64,000 bases of DNA from positions 1-64,000 of the forward strand of contig NZ_RHOP01000011.1 of NCBI RefSeq assembly GCF_003946575.1, written 5' to 3'. The position numbers were made by a program, and so were the translations under genes. The DNA is from Companilactobacillus jidongensis. Its GTDB lineage: Bacteria; Bacillota; Bacilli; Lactobacillales; Lactobacillaceae. Under the pieces are notes generated by a model, which searched no databases, was not told the origin of the DNA, and saw only the letters and a program-made list of their open reading frames with translations. This document shows, piece after piece, positions 9,668-17,447 of this stretch. Each line of letters opens with the position of its first letter. Within the stretch, counting starts at the first letter, position 1.

Positions 9668-11119
9668 ATGGAAAATACTGATGTGAATCGGTCGTTGAAA
9701 ACTAGACATCTGTCCATGATTGCTCTTGGTGGGTCAATCGGTACTGGACTCTTTGTTGCTAGTGGTTCTTCAATTTCAACTGCCGGTCCCGGAGGAGCTT
9801 TGATAGCGTACGTTGCTATTGGTATCATGGTTTACTTTTTAATGACAAGTTTAGGAGAGATGGCTACATATATGCCGGTCTCAGGGTCGTTTGCTACATA
9901 TGCTACTAAGTTTATTGACCCGGCCTTTGGATTCGCCTTAGGGTGGAATTATTGGTTTAACTGGGCAATTACGTTGGCCGTCGATCTTTCAACCATCTCG
10001 ATCGTTGTTAAGTATTGGTTCCCAAGTTGGTCATCATGGAAGATCAGTTTGACTTTTATGATTATTCTATTAATTATTAATTTAGTTTCAGTTGGTTCAT
10101 TTGGTGAGACGGAGTATTGGTTATCATCAATTAAGGTTACTGCAGTTATCGTCTTCTTGATCGTTGGTGCTTTGACGATCATGGGTATTCTAGGCGGTGA
10201 CGGTCATGCGCTTGGTTTGAGCAATTACACATATAAGAAGGCACCTTTCGTTGGCGGGGTTCCAGCGGTACTGAGTGTGTTCGTTGTTGCTGGATTCTCG
10301 TTCCAGGGTACTGAGTTGATCGGTATTACTGCTGGTGAATCGGCTACGCCTGAGAAGAGTATTCCCAAGGCTATCAAACAAGTTTTCTGGAGAATTTTAT
10401 TATTCTATATTTTGTCGATTGCAGTTATTGGAGCAATCATTCCCTACACAAGTCCTAATCTTCTAGGTTCAGAGGCTGGCGATATTGCTATCAGTCCCTT
10501 TACTATTGTCTTCAAGCAAGTTGGTATACCACTAGCTGCTGGAATTATGAATGCCGTTATTTTGACATCAGTTATTTCCGCCGCTAACTCCGGCTTGTAT
10601 GCGGCCAGTCGTATGCTCTGGTCCATGAGTAAAAATGACATGGCACCTAAGGCCTTCGAGAGAACTAATGGCCGTGGTGTTCCAGTGTTCTCACTATTAC
10701 TTACTGCCTTAGTCGGTGGTGCTGCCTTATTCACTAGTTTGTATGGTGATTCATTCTATGAATTACTAGTCGCAGCTAGTGGATTGACTGGATTTATCGC
10801 TTGGATCGGTATTGCATTTTCACATTATCGTTTCAGAAAAGCCTACATCAATAAAGGGTACAGTTTGGATGATCTGAAATACAAGGCTAAGTGGTTCCCA
10901 TTTGGTCCGATCCTTGCTATCATTCTGGGAATAATTATCATAATTGGTCAGGATATTCGTTCATTAGTTGATTTCAACGTCATGCGTCTCTTGATTAGTT
11001 ATAGTGGACTGATTGTCTTGTTCGTCTGCTGGATCTACTACAAGTTGCGTCATCACACGAAGTTCTTGAAGCTTGACGATATCGATGTTGAGCATACTAA
11101 GAGACACTATCATTATTAA
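9668..11119 (+). CDS. lysP: LysP-like amino acid permease (probably lysine)
   Basis: 483-residue polytopic APC-superfamily permease with about 12 membrane segments. The N-terminal signature RHLSMIALGGSIGTGLFVASG, the GPGGALIAY segment and FQGTELIGITAGES in the middle match the LysP/amino acid permease family. The start at 9668 (MENTDVNRSL) is chosen because the sequence upstream of it is occupied by the riboswitch terminator, and AGGGGA lies about 11 bases before it. The lysine riboswitch directly upstream is the main support for lysine as substrate; the family alone would only give a cationic or general amino acid permease. No clear intrinsic terminator is seen after it before the T-box. Confidence 0.88.
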   Translation: MENTDVNRSLKTRHLSMIALGGSIGTGLFVASGSSISTAGPGGALIAYVAIGIMVYFLMTSLGEMATYMPVSGSFATYATKFIDPAFGFALGWNYWFNWAITLAVDLSTISIVVKYWFPSWSSWKISLTFMIILLIINLVSVGSFGETEYWLSSIKVTAVIVFLIVGALTIMGILGGDGHALGLSNYTYKKAPFVGGVPAVLSVFVVAGFSFQGTELIGITAGESATPEKSIPKAIKQVFWRILLFYILSIAVIGAIIPYTSPNLLGSEAGDIAISPFTIVFKQVGIPLAAGIMNAVILTSVISAANSGLYAASRMLWSMSKNDMAPKAFERTNGRGVPVFSLLLTALVGGAALFTSLYGDSFYELLVAASGLTGFIAWIGIAFSHYRFRKAYINKGYSLDDLKYKAKWFPFGPILAIILGIIIIIGQDIRSLVDFNVMRLLISYSGLIVLFVCWIYYKLRHHTKFLKLDDIDVEHTKRHYHY

Positions 11120-11159
11120 TTTGAATTTTTGTTAGTTTTAAATTATTATATAGGTAAAT

Positions 11160-11377
11160 AACAAAGCTAATAGGGTACCTATTTAGAATCTATCAGAGAA
11201 GCAATGGTTGGTGTGAATTGCTGAGATTCTTATTCCAGTACACTGGCTAACGGGTAATGCCGTTCGGATTGATCCGATAAAGTCTGTGAGTGCAATGTAT
11301 TTGAGATACATTGAAACTGGGTGGTACCGCGAAAGTAGTCAATTCGTCCCTTTATGGGATAATTGACTACTTTTTTT
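11160..11377 (+). ncRNA. T-box leader of serS (specifier UCC, serine)
   Basis: The T-box core GGGTGGTACCGCG is at about 11320-11332. Stem I can be drawn: AGAATCT/AGATTCT plus a GTAC/GTAC base, with the AGAGA bulge and the GGTTGGTGTGAA distal loop. The specifier loop reads TATTCCA, so the codon at about 11234-11236 is UCC followed by a purine, which is serine and agrees with the gene it precedes. The terminator AAGTAGTCAATT/AATTGACTACTT with T-run ends at about 11377. Uncharged tRNA-Ser should favour read-through. Confidence 0.92.
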
Positions 11378-11403
11378 ATTGGTTAATAACAGGAGGAAGA
11401 TCA

Positions 11404-12693
11404 ATGCTAGACATTAAGATGATCAGAAAAGATCCAGAATGGACAAAGAACAAATTAGCTTCACGTGGTGTTACTGCTGAAGAAATCGACCATTTGTTGG
11501 ACCTTGATAAAGATCGCCGTGAATTCTTAGTTCAAACTGAGACTTTGAAAGAAAAGAGAAACAAAGTTTCTCAAGGTATCGCTACTAAGAAGCGTAACAA
11601 GGAAAATGCCGATCAAGAAATTGCTGACATGAAACAAGTTGGTAGTGATATTAAAGAAATCGATACAAAACTTGAAGATACAGAAGATAAGATGAATTAT
11701 ATCTTGGTTCGTCTACCTAATATTCCTGATGACTCAGTTCCTGTTGGACCTGATGAAAGCTACAACAAAGAAGTTCGTAAGTGGGGCGATATTCCTGAAT
11801 ACAACTTCACACCAAAGCATCACTGGGAAATCGGTGAAGCACTTGGCATCTTAGATTTCGACCAAGCTGCTAAGGTTTCTGGTAGTCGTTTCGTATACTA
11901 CATTGGTATGGGTGCAAGACTTGAACGTGCTGTTTACAACTTTATGTTGGATCAACATCAACAAGAAGGCTATACAGAAATGATCACACCTTACTTGGTT
12001 AACAATCAAGCAATGTTTGGTACATCTCAATTCCCTAAGTTTACTGAAGATGTTTATACTGTCATGGTTGACGAAAATCCATTGACATTGATCCCTACAG
12101 CTGAAGTTCCATTGACTAACTACTTTGCTGGTAAGATTCTTGATGGCGCCGAGCTTCCTAAGAAAGTTACAGCTCTATCACCAAGTTTCCGTTCAGAAGC
12201 AGGTAGTGCTGGACGTGATACTCGTGGCTTGATCCGTATGCACCAATTTAACAAAGTTGAAATGGTTAAGATTGCTAGACCAGAACAATCATTTGCTGAA
12301 TTGGAAAAGATGACAGCTGATGCTGAAAACATCTTGAAGAAGTTGAATATTCCTTATCATGTTATTGTGCTATCAAGTGGGGATGCCAGCTTCAGTTCAA
12401 CTAAGACTTATGATCTTGAAACATGGTTGCCAGGACAAGGTAAGTACCGTGAAATCTCAAGTTGTTCTAACTGTCTCGACTTCCAAGCACGTCGTGCCCA
12501 AATTCGCTACCGTGACGAAAATGGTAAGACTCAACTAGCTCACACACTTAATGGTTCAGGCTTGGCTGTTGGTAGATGTGTGGCTTCAATTCTTGAAAAT
12601 TATCAAAATGAAGATGGTTCAGTTACAATTCCTGATGTTTTGGTACCATACATGGGCGGAGTAACAAAAATTACTAAGGAAAATGCCAAATAG
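11404..12693 (+). CDS. serS: Serine--tRNA ligase
   Basis: 429 residues, normal length for a bacterial class II SerRS. The N-terminal coiled-coil arm spans about residues 25-105 ([20 protein letters not shown]). The class II core shows motif 2 ([24 protein letters not shown]) and motif 3 ([20 protein letters not shown]), with the family-typical [20 protein letters not shown] in between. It charges tRNA-Ser with serine in the cytoplasm. The ATG at 11404 follows AGGAGGA; an open frame extends further up through the T-box from a TTG but cannot be the real start. Regulated by the T-box. Confidence 0.97.
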   Translation: MLDIKMIRKDPEWTKNKLASRGVTAEEIDHLLDLDKDRREFLVQTETLKEKRNKVSQGIATKKRNKENADQEIADMKQVGSDIKEIDTKLEDTEDKMNYILVRLPNIPDDSVPVGPDESYNKEVRKWGDIPEYNFTPKHHWEIGEALGILDFDQAAKVSGSRFVYYIGMGARLERAVYNFMLDQHQQEGYTEMITPYLVNNQAMFGTSQFPKFTEDVYTVMVDENPLTLIPTAEVPLTNYFAGKILDGAELPKKVTALSPSFRSEAGSAGRDTRGLIRMHQFNKVEMVKIARPEQSFAELEKMTADAENILKKLNIPYHVIVLSSGDASFSSTKTYDLETWLPGQGKYREISSCSNCLDFQARRAQIRYRDENGKTQLAHTLNGSGLAVGRCVASILENYQNEDGSVTIPDVLVPYMGGVTKITKENAK

Positions 12694-12696
12694 ATA

Positions 12697-12725
12697 TTGA
12701 CGTTTTATTAGTAGATTGATAAAAT
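12697..12725 (+). promoter_or_regulatory. Promoter of tRNA-Asn
   Basis: -35 TTGACG at 12697-12702, a 17-base spacer, and -10 TAAAAT at 12720-12725, about 34 bases before the tRNA. Confidence 0.75.
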
Positions 12726-12758
12726 TTAATAGTTGTTGAAAAGCGACTATTGAATTAT

Positions 12759-12831
12759 TCCGGATTAGCTCAGTTGGTAGAGCATCTGACTGTTAATCAG
12801 GGTGTCGTCAGTTCGAGTCTGACATCCGGAG
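12759..12831 (+). tRNA. tRNA-Asn (anticodon GTT)
   Basis: 73-base cloverleaf with acceptor arms TCCGGAT/ATCCGGA, D-loop AGCTCAGTTGGTAGAGC, anticodon loop CTGTTAA with GTT, and T-arm TCAGTTCGAGTCTGA. CCA is not encoded. Confidence 0.96.
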
Positions 12832-12862
12832 TTATATACTTAGGAAAACCTAGGTGCGCTTG

Positions 12863-12902
12863 TAATACATCTAGTTCATTTGAATTAGATGTATTTTTTT
12901 AT
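12863..12902 (+). terminator. Terminator after tRNA-Asn
   Basis: Stem AATACATCTA/TAGATGTATT followed by seven or more T residues. Confidence 0.85.
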
Positions 12903-12915
12903 AGGCGTGTTTTAT

Positions 12916-12988
12916 GCCATCTTAGCTCAGTTGGTAGAGCATCGGTATCGTAAACCGGCGGTCACAGGTTCAAATCCTGCAGATGGCA
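12916..12988 (+). tRNA. tRNA-Thr (anticodon CGT)
   Basis: 73-base cloverleaf with acceptor arms GCCATCT/AGATGGC, anticodon stem TCGGT/ACCGG with loop ATCGTAA giving anticodon CGT (reads ACG), and T-arm ACAGGTTCAAATCCTGC. CCA is not encoded. Confidence 0.95.
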
Positions 12989-12997
12989 GAATGAATG

Positions 12998-13029
12998 GAG
13001 TACTGATTTTGATCAGTGCTCTTTTTTTT
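12998..13029 (+). terminator. Terminator after tRNA-Thr
   Basis: Stem GAGTACTGAT/ATCAGTGCTC with one G-T pair and an eight-T run. Confidence 0.85.
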
Positions 13030-13044
13030 GTAGCTTGTTTTTGA

Positions 13045-13400
13045 TTCCGCCTCCAGTGGGAAAATATTATTCCTACCGTTGGACCGGTTCGAGCCAAGGT
13101 CTCGAACCTCGAGTTGAAGCTTTGCACAAACCGCAAATCTCCAAGCTCGTCCTGTGGCGTGCCGCCACTTTCACGGCTGGAAAATATTTTTCCACTTCCG
13201 GCTGATTTGTCACCATTATATTTTTGTATAGTAATGTATATTTATCCTATTAGAAATAAGTCGGGGGGAAAAAGGCAATGTGTCAGCACAGGACGATTTT
13301 TAGATTTGCGGTTTATTGCAAAGCTAAAAATTGAGACCCCAGACCGCACTTTGGCTGGGGTCGTGCCTCACAGCGACGCGTTGCCTTTGTCCGGAGACGA
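13045..13400. repeat. GC-rich block of nested inverted repeats, no gene
   Basis: About 350 bases between tRNA-Thr and the aldo/keto reductase with clearly higher GC than its surroundings. Main arms: 13118-13156 against 13287-13325, both containing CACAGGACGA and AGATTTGCGGTTT in inverted orientation. Second pair: about 13049-13080 against 13172-13203 (GTGGGAAAATATT-type arms). Local perfect hairpins: GGTTCGAG/CTCGAACC (13086-13108), GTGGCG/CGCCAC (13154-13168) and GACCCCAG/CTGGGGTC (about 13334-13361). AAAGGCAA and TTGCCTTT flank the right part. No credible ribosome binding site plus reading frame is seen. It may be a genome-wide intergenic repeat or a structured RNA; I do not recognise the family. 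Confidence 0.7.
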
Positions 13401-13431
13401 AAAAAGAACGCCAAAAGTCAGCGCTCTTCAT
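13400..13431 (-). terminator. Terminator of the aldo/keto reductase gene
   Basis: On the minus strand GAGCGCTGA pairs with TGGCGTTC (with G-T pairs) and is followed by a six-T run. Confidence 0.75.
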
Positions 13432-13439
13432 TTAACATT

Positions 13440-14435
13440 CTATTTAATTAATTTATTGATCTGTTCAATCTCGTCATTGGAGAAATCAAGATTATCCAAA
13501 GCCTGTAGGTTCTCGTCCAAGTGATCGTTGTTAGTCGTACCAATAATAACACTGGCAACGACAGGATCTCTCAACAACCAAGCAAGTGACATTTGACTAA
13601 GGGTCTGGTGACGATTTTTGGCAACATCGTTTAACATATTTAATTTAGCTACCAAGGCATCTGAACCATTGTCCAATAATCCATTATTAGTATGATGAAT
13701 CTTGAATTCATCTGTAATTCCATTAAGATAGCGGTCAGATAATAAGCCTTCACACAATGGACCGTAGGCAATAACTCCAGCACCATTATCTTTAAGCAAC
13801 TGTGACAGTCCACTAGTTTCAACGTGGTCGTTCAATAAGTTCATGCTCATTTGATCGAGTACGAATGGAATACCAAGTTTTTTGAATAGAGCAATAGCTT
13901 GTTTCATTTCAGGTACTTCATAATTGGAAACACCAACGTAAAGAGCTTTACCAGAGCGAACAATATCGTCTAACGCACGAACTGTTTCTTCAATAGGTGT
14001 CTTGTCATCATAACGGTGGGCATAATAAATATCAACATAATCCAGATTCAATCTTTGAAGTGAATCATTGATACCTTGAATCAGTGACTTGCGAGAAGTT
14101 CCGATACCGTAGGGACCATCGTGGATCTCATAGCCAACTTTAGTTGAAATAACTAATTCATCACGATATGCTTTCAAGTCATTTTTCAAGATTTGACCTA
14201 GAAGTTCTTCAGAAGTACCAAAGCCAGTTTGCCCGTCACCATAATGATTGGCGACGTCGAAGTGAAAGAGTCCCTTATCAAAAGCATGTAGAATAACATC
14301 TCGACGTTCACTCAATGGGTCGGCACTACCGAAATGGCGCCATAATCCTAATGAAATTGGTGGTAACATTAAGCCAGTTTCGCCAGCGTGGCGCACAGAA
14401 TTGTTATTATAACGATTATCTGATGCAGAATACAT
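13440..14435 (-). CDS. Aldo/keto reductase (general stress protein 69/YghZ-like)
   Basis: 331 residues, a TIM-barrel NADPH-dependent oxidoreductase of the aldo/keto reductase superfamily. Visible family motifs: DVANHYGDGQTGFGTSEELLG with the catalytic Asp and Tyr near residues 60-70, VISTKVGY (Lys), the IYYAHRYD segment with the active-site His, VGVSNYE, and the NADP-binding ASVIIGTTNNDHLDENL at the C terminus. It probably reduces aldehydes or sugar-derived carbonyls; the substrate cannot be read from the sequence. The start at 14435 is preceded by AGGAGGT. It is a single-gene unit, with a terminator overlapping the repeat block. Confidence 0.9.
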   Translation of the reverse strand: MYSASDNRYNNNSVRHAGETGLMLPPISLGLWRHFGSADPLSERRDVILHAFDKGLFHFDVANHYGDGQTGFGTSEELLGQILKNDLKAYRDELVISTKVGYEIHDGPYGIGTSRKSLIQGINDSLQRLNLDYVDIYYAHRYDDKTPIEETVRALDDIVRSGKALYVGVSNYEVPEMKQAIALFKKLGIPFVLDQMSMNLLNDHVETSGLSQLLKDNGAGVIAYGPLCEGLLSDRYLNGITDEFKIHHTNNGLLDNGSDALVAKLNMLNDVAKNRHQTLSQMSLAWLLRDPVVASVIIGTTNNDHLDENLQALDNLDFSNDEIEQINKLIK

Positions 14436-14599
14436 TTTATTGACCTCCTAATTGTTCATACTACTTCATGGTATGTCATTGGTGTTGGTTACTCAAGAAT
14501 GAGGATGCATGTTTTTGATTATTATTTTAATTAAACTCTATATTGATGAATAATATTATTCGATATGAATTATCCGGAGACGGAATCCACAAAAAAGAG

Positions 14600-14640
14600 T
14601 AAAAAAAATAAGCTCGCCTCTTGGGGGGACGGGCTCATTT
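14600..14640 (-). terminator. Minus-strand terminator-like hairpin with C-rich loop
   Basis: On the minus strand AATGAGCCCGTC pairs with GGCGAGCTTATT (one C-A mismatch, G-T pairs), the loop begins CCCCC, and eight T residues follow. It lies upstream of the aldo/keto reductase start on the same strand, so it must end a different transcript. See the candidate small RNA at this place. Confidence 0.65.
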
Positions 14641-14685
14641 ATGTTGCACACACTGTGCAACGGGTTACCAGTAGTGTAAGTGGTC
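14600..14685 (-). ncRNA. Candidate small RNA next to NADH oxidase
   Basis: Hypothetical minus-strand transcript of about 80 bases with two hairpins: a perfect GTTGCACA/TGTGCAAC stem (14643-14661) and the terminator at 14600-14640 with a six-C loop. A perfect minus-strand -35 TTGACA lies at 14713-14718, but the -10 is weak. C-rich loops are typical of Gram-positive small RNAs that pair with Shine-Dalgarno sequences. No coding capacity is seen. Confidence 0.4.
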
Positions 14686-15171
14686 AGATATGATTTGTGA
14701 GGTTTCCAAATTTGTCAAAAATAGAGAGGGATTTTATTAATTAACGAAAACATTCAATCAGTGATCATCGGAATGGGAAAATGGAAACTGATGAAACTTA
14801 ACTCGATAAATATAAATTGATTGAGGGGGGCAATTTGTATTTACGTTGAGTCAATAGAACTTGTTACGATATGAGGATGTGTACCGTAACGCATTTGTTT
14901 ATTTAATAAAAGGAAGGAATTGCATTGGCAACCATATCTGATCCCTTTCACAATTCAAAGTATACAACATCTGTTTAAACATTTCTATTCAATTTAGACA
15001 AAAAATTTTATTTGTTTTTAACATCACAAACTAATATTTTTGTATGATAATAAAAGTACTTCTTGTTTTGTAATCAAAAACATAAATTTGATTAATAAGA
15101 AGGAAGGAAACCGTTGCTATAGATGGATTTATGTGCTTTATTAATTTAGGCATATTTTTTTATAATTCTTG
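14686..15171. other. Long non-coding stretch before NADH oxidase
   Basis: About 490 bases of AT-rich DNA without a convincing gene. It holds two similar purine-rich segments, AATAAAAGGAAGGAA near 14906-14920 and AATAAGAAGGAAGGAA near 15094-15109. The first could serve a 17-codon frame from TTG at 14925 to the stop at 14978 (ATISDPFHNSKYTTSV), too short to call. Nothing else was recognised. Confidence 0.4.
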
Positions 15172-15185
15172 GGTAAACGCTTACG
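15172..15185 (+). promoter_or_regulatory. cre-like site (CcpA) upstream of nox
   Basis: GGTAAACGCTTACG matches the cre consensus WGWAARCGYTWWCW at 12 of 14 positions with a perfect core. It is followed by TTGACG at 15191, a possible -35 of the NADH oxidase promoter. Confidence 0.65.
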
Positions 15186-15248
15186 TCAGATTGACGTTCT
15201 GTCTATAGTAATAGTTTAAATTGTCACAATAGAAGGATGGTAGATACT

Positions 15249-16601
15249 ATGAAGGTTAGTATTATTGGTTGTACACACGCAGGTACATTTTCAGCAATGA
15301 ATATTTTGAAGGCACATCCAGACTGGGAAGTTACAGTCTATGAACGCAATGATAATTTATCATTTTTATCATGCGGAATTGCTCTATGGGTAAGTGACCG
15401 TGTTTCAGATCCTAATAAGATGTTCTACTCAAGTCCCGACGACTTGGCCAAGTTAGGTGCAAACATGCAGATGAAACATGATGTAACTAATATTGACTTT
15501 GATAATAAAAAATTAACAGTTAAAGATTTGGAAACTGGCAATATTTCAGAACAAGATTACGACAAACTTGTTATCACAACAGGTTCAGCTCCAATTGTTC
15601 CCAATATTCCTGGAATTGATTCAGACAAAGTATTTCTATGTAAAAACTGGACTAACGCTACAGAATTGAAAGAAAATGCTAAGGATATCAATAGCGCAAT
15701 CGTTATTGGTGCAGGTTATATCGGGGCTGAATTAGCTGAGGGATATTCAACCCTAGGCAAGAAGACAACGCTGATCGATGCTTTGCCAGATGTTCTAGCC
15801 AAGAACTTTGATAAGAATATGTCAAAGATTGCTGAACAAGACTACCTTGATAATGGCGTAACACTTGGATTGAACGAAAAAGTTGTTTCATTCGAAGAAA
15901 CTGCCGACGGTGTTATTGTTAAAACTGACAAGAATGAATACAAGGCTGACATTGCTGTTATGAGTGTTGGTTTCCGTCCTAATACTGACATGTTCAAGGA
16001 TGAATTCGAAACACTGCCAAATGGTGCTTTGATCGTAGATAAATATATGCACACAAGCAAACCAGATGTCTTCTCAGCTGGGGATGCTGCATCAGTTTAT
16101 TACAATCCAACAAATGACAACCAATATATTCCTTTGGCAACAAACGCTGTTCGTCAAGGTATTCTAGTTGGTGCTAATATTGAAAAGGATACTGCTCCAT
16201 ATATTGGTACACAATCATCATCAGCTGTAGAGCTATTCGGCAGAACATATGCAGCTAGTGGTTTGACTGCTGGACACGCTGAAATCTTAGGCAAGAATGT
16301 TGAGTCAGTTTCACTTGAAGACAATTATCGTCCTGAATTTATGTTATCAACAACTCCAGTATTGATGAACTTAGTATGGGACCCTGAGACACGTGAAATT
16401 CTTGGTGGAGCATTGACAAGTAAGTATGATGTTTCTCAATCAGCTAACCTTCTTTCATTAGCTATCCAGAAAAAAGTAACTATCGATGAATTATCAATGG
16501 TTGACTTCTTCTTCCAACCAAACTTCGACAAGCCAGTCAACTATGTAAGTGCATTGGCAATTGCCGCTGTGGAAAAAGCTAACAGTAAAGTATCAGAATA
16601 A
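15249..16601 (+). CDS. nox: NADH oxidase (water-forming type), FAD-dependent
   Basis: 450 residues, family length. The FAD-binding start MKVSIIGCTHAGTF, the redox-active cysteine at residue 42 (FLSCG), the NADH-binding fold IVIGAGYIGAELAEGY at about 153-168 and the second FAD motif VFSAGDAASVYYNP at about 275-288 all match the NADH oxidase/NADH peroxidase/CoA-disulfide reductase family. The single Cys42 fits four-electron reduction of O2 to water, regenerating NAD+ and removing oxygen in lactic acid bacteria. The start at 15249 is preferred over an in-frame ATG at 15237 because GGATGG then sits at normal spacing. A cre-like site upstream suggests CcpA control. A paralogue lies about 0.8 kb downstream. 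Confidence 0.9.
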   Translation: MKVSIIGCTHAGTFSAMNILKAHPDWEVTVYERNDNLSFLSCGIALWVSDRVSDPNKMFYSSPDDLAKLGANMQMKHDVTNIDFDNKKLTVKDLETGNISEQDYDKLVITTGSAPIVPNIPGIDSDKVFLCKNWTNATELKENAKDINSAIVIGAGYIGAELAEGYSTLGKKTTLIDALPDVLAKNFDKNMSKIAEQDYLDNGVTLGLNEKVVSFEETADGVIVKTDKNEYKADIAVMSVGFRPNTDMFKDEFETLPNGALIVDKYMHTSKPDVFSAGDAASVYYNPTNDNQYIPLATNAVRQGILVGANIEKDTAPYIGTQSSSAVELFGRTYAASGLTAGHAEILGKNVESVSLEDNYRPEFMLSTTPVLMNLVWDPETREILGGALTSKYDVSQSANLLSLAIQKKVTIDELSMVDFFFQPNFDKPVNYVSALAIAAVEKANSKVSE

Positions 16602-16614
16602 TTTGGATATAAAT

Positions 16615-16651
16615 AGAGCCACGATAACGTAAAAATTATCGTGGCTCTTTA
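16615..16651. terminator. Convergent terminator (nox / EAL gene)
   Basis: Stem AGAGCCACGATAA/TTATCGTGGCTCT with an eight-base loop, followed by T-rich sequence. Confidence 0.88.
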
Positions 16652-16663
16652 ATTTGTCTTTGT

Positions 16664-17356
16664 TTAAGCTTGCATATAATCTTCAGGTAATTTAAGAAGT
16701 AAAGGTTTGCTGTAGTAATAGCCTTGCTTGATATGGATACCTAATTTTTCGCTAAGTTGACTGTCGGCCTTGTCTTCGATGCCTTCTAGGACTAATCTTA
16801 ACCCATATTCTTTGCTCATAGCATGCCAAAAATGGAGTTTGCTTTGAATAAGAGGATCAACAAATTGGTCGGTAAAGTTTTGTAGAGCAAATTTTAGCTC
16901 TGAAGCAAACGGCAATAGTTGTTTAATATTATTGAAGTGATTAACACCTGTACCAACATCATCAAGTGAAATTTGGATTCCATTATCCAAAAATCCTTTA
17001 AGTTGAGTCAGTATTTCTTCGAAAGAATAGCATTGTGGACTGTCATCTTCCGTTAATTCAACGACCAACTTAGTTGGATATAATTGTTGCTGACTTTGAA
17101 TGATAGCCTTAGCGATTGATGTTGTCATCAGCTGCTCGCGACTGATATTAACAGATAAACGGCGGACTTTTAGTGATAAAACTTTGGTTGTTTGAATCAG
17201 TAAGTCGGCTGTTACTTGTGGATCGATAGCTGAAAATGATTCAGGCAAGCTCCATCCTTCTGATGTAAGTTCCTTCATTAACAGTTCGTAACCGATGACT
17301 GAGTTTGTTTTGGTATCAATTTGGGGTTGAACAAAATAACGATAAAATGGTTGCAA
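16664..17356 (-). CDS. EAL-domain protein (cyclic-di-GMP phosphodiesterase type)
   Basis: 230 residues, a bare EAL domain with no sensor, membrane or GGDEF part. Conserved positions are visible in order: Glu24 (GYELLMK in place of EAL), Asn in LSVNIS, Glu in VVELTED, both Asp of LDDVGTG, Lys in SELKFALQ, Glu in LEGIED and Gln in KQGYYYSKP. The Asp of the usual K-I-D motif is Ala here. Most metal- and substrate-binding residues are present, so hydrolysis of c-di-GMP is possible, but it may also be a regulatory EAL protein. It lies between two NADH oxidase genes and is divergent from the second. No cyclase gene is seen in the window. Confidence 0.85.
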   Translation of the reverse strand: MQPFYRYFVQPQIDTKTNSVIGYELLMKELTSEGWSLPESFSAIDPQVTADLLIQTTKVLSLKVRRLSVNISREQLMTTSIAKAIIQSQQQLYPTKLVVELTEDDSPQCYSFEEILTQLKGFLDNGIQISLDDVGTGVNHFNNIKQLLPFASELKFALQNFTDQFVDPLIQSKLHFWHAMSKEYGLRLVLEGIEDKADSQLSEKLGIHIKQGYYYSKPLLLKLPEDYMQA

Positions 17357-17447
17357 TAACGAATCCTCCTAAAGTGGACTACACAAAAATTTAAAGTGCA
17401 TTATACTATACTATGACAACAGTTGACAAAAAGAAAGGGTGTATGTT

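Noticed and set aside
9493-9828. 111-codon minus-strand frame over the lysine riboswitch
   Set aside because: Antisense of the aptamer and of the lysP start; no ribosome binding site.
11311-11403. N-terminal extension of serS from a TTG inside the T-box
   Set aside because: It would translate the T-box core and terminator; the ATG at 11404 has a strong ribosome binding site and matches the family start.
12927-13136. Minus-strand frame of 69 codons across tRNA-Thr (ends SAGFEPVTAGLRYRCSTN)
   Set aside because: It is the antisense of a tRNA gene plus its terminator, a common false frame; no ribosome binding site.
13114-13524. Plus-strand frame of 136 codons over the inverted-repeat block
   Set aside because: It covers both repeat arms and runs into the reductase gene on the opposite strand; composition follows the repeats, and no ribosome binding site is present.
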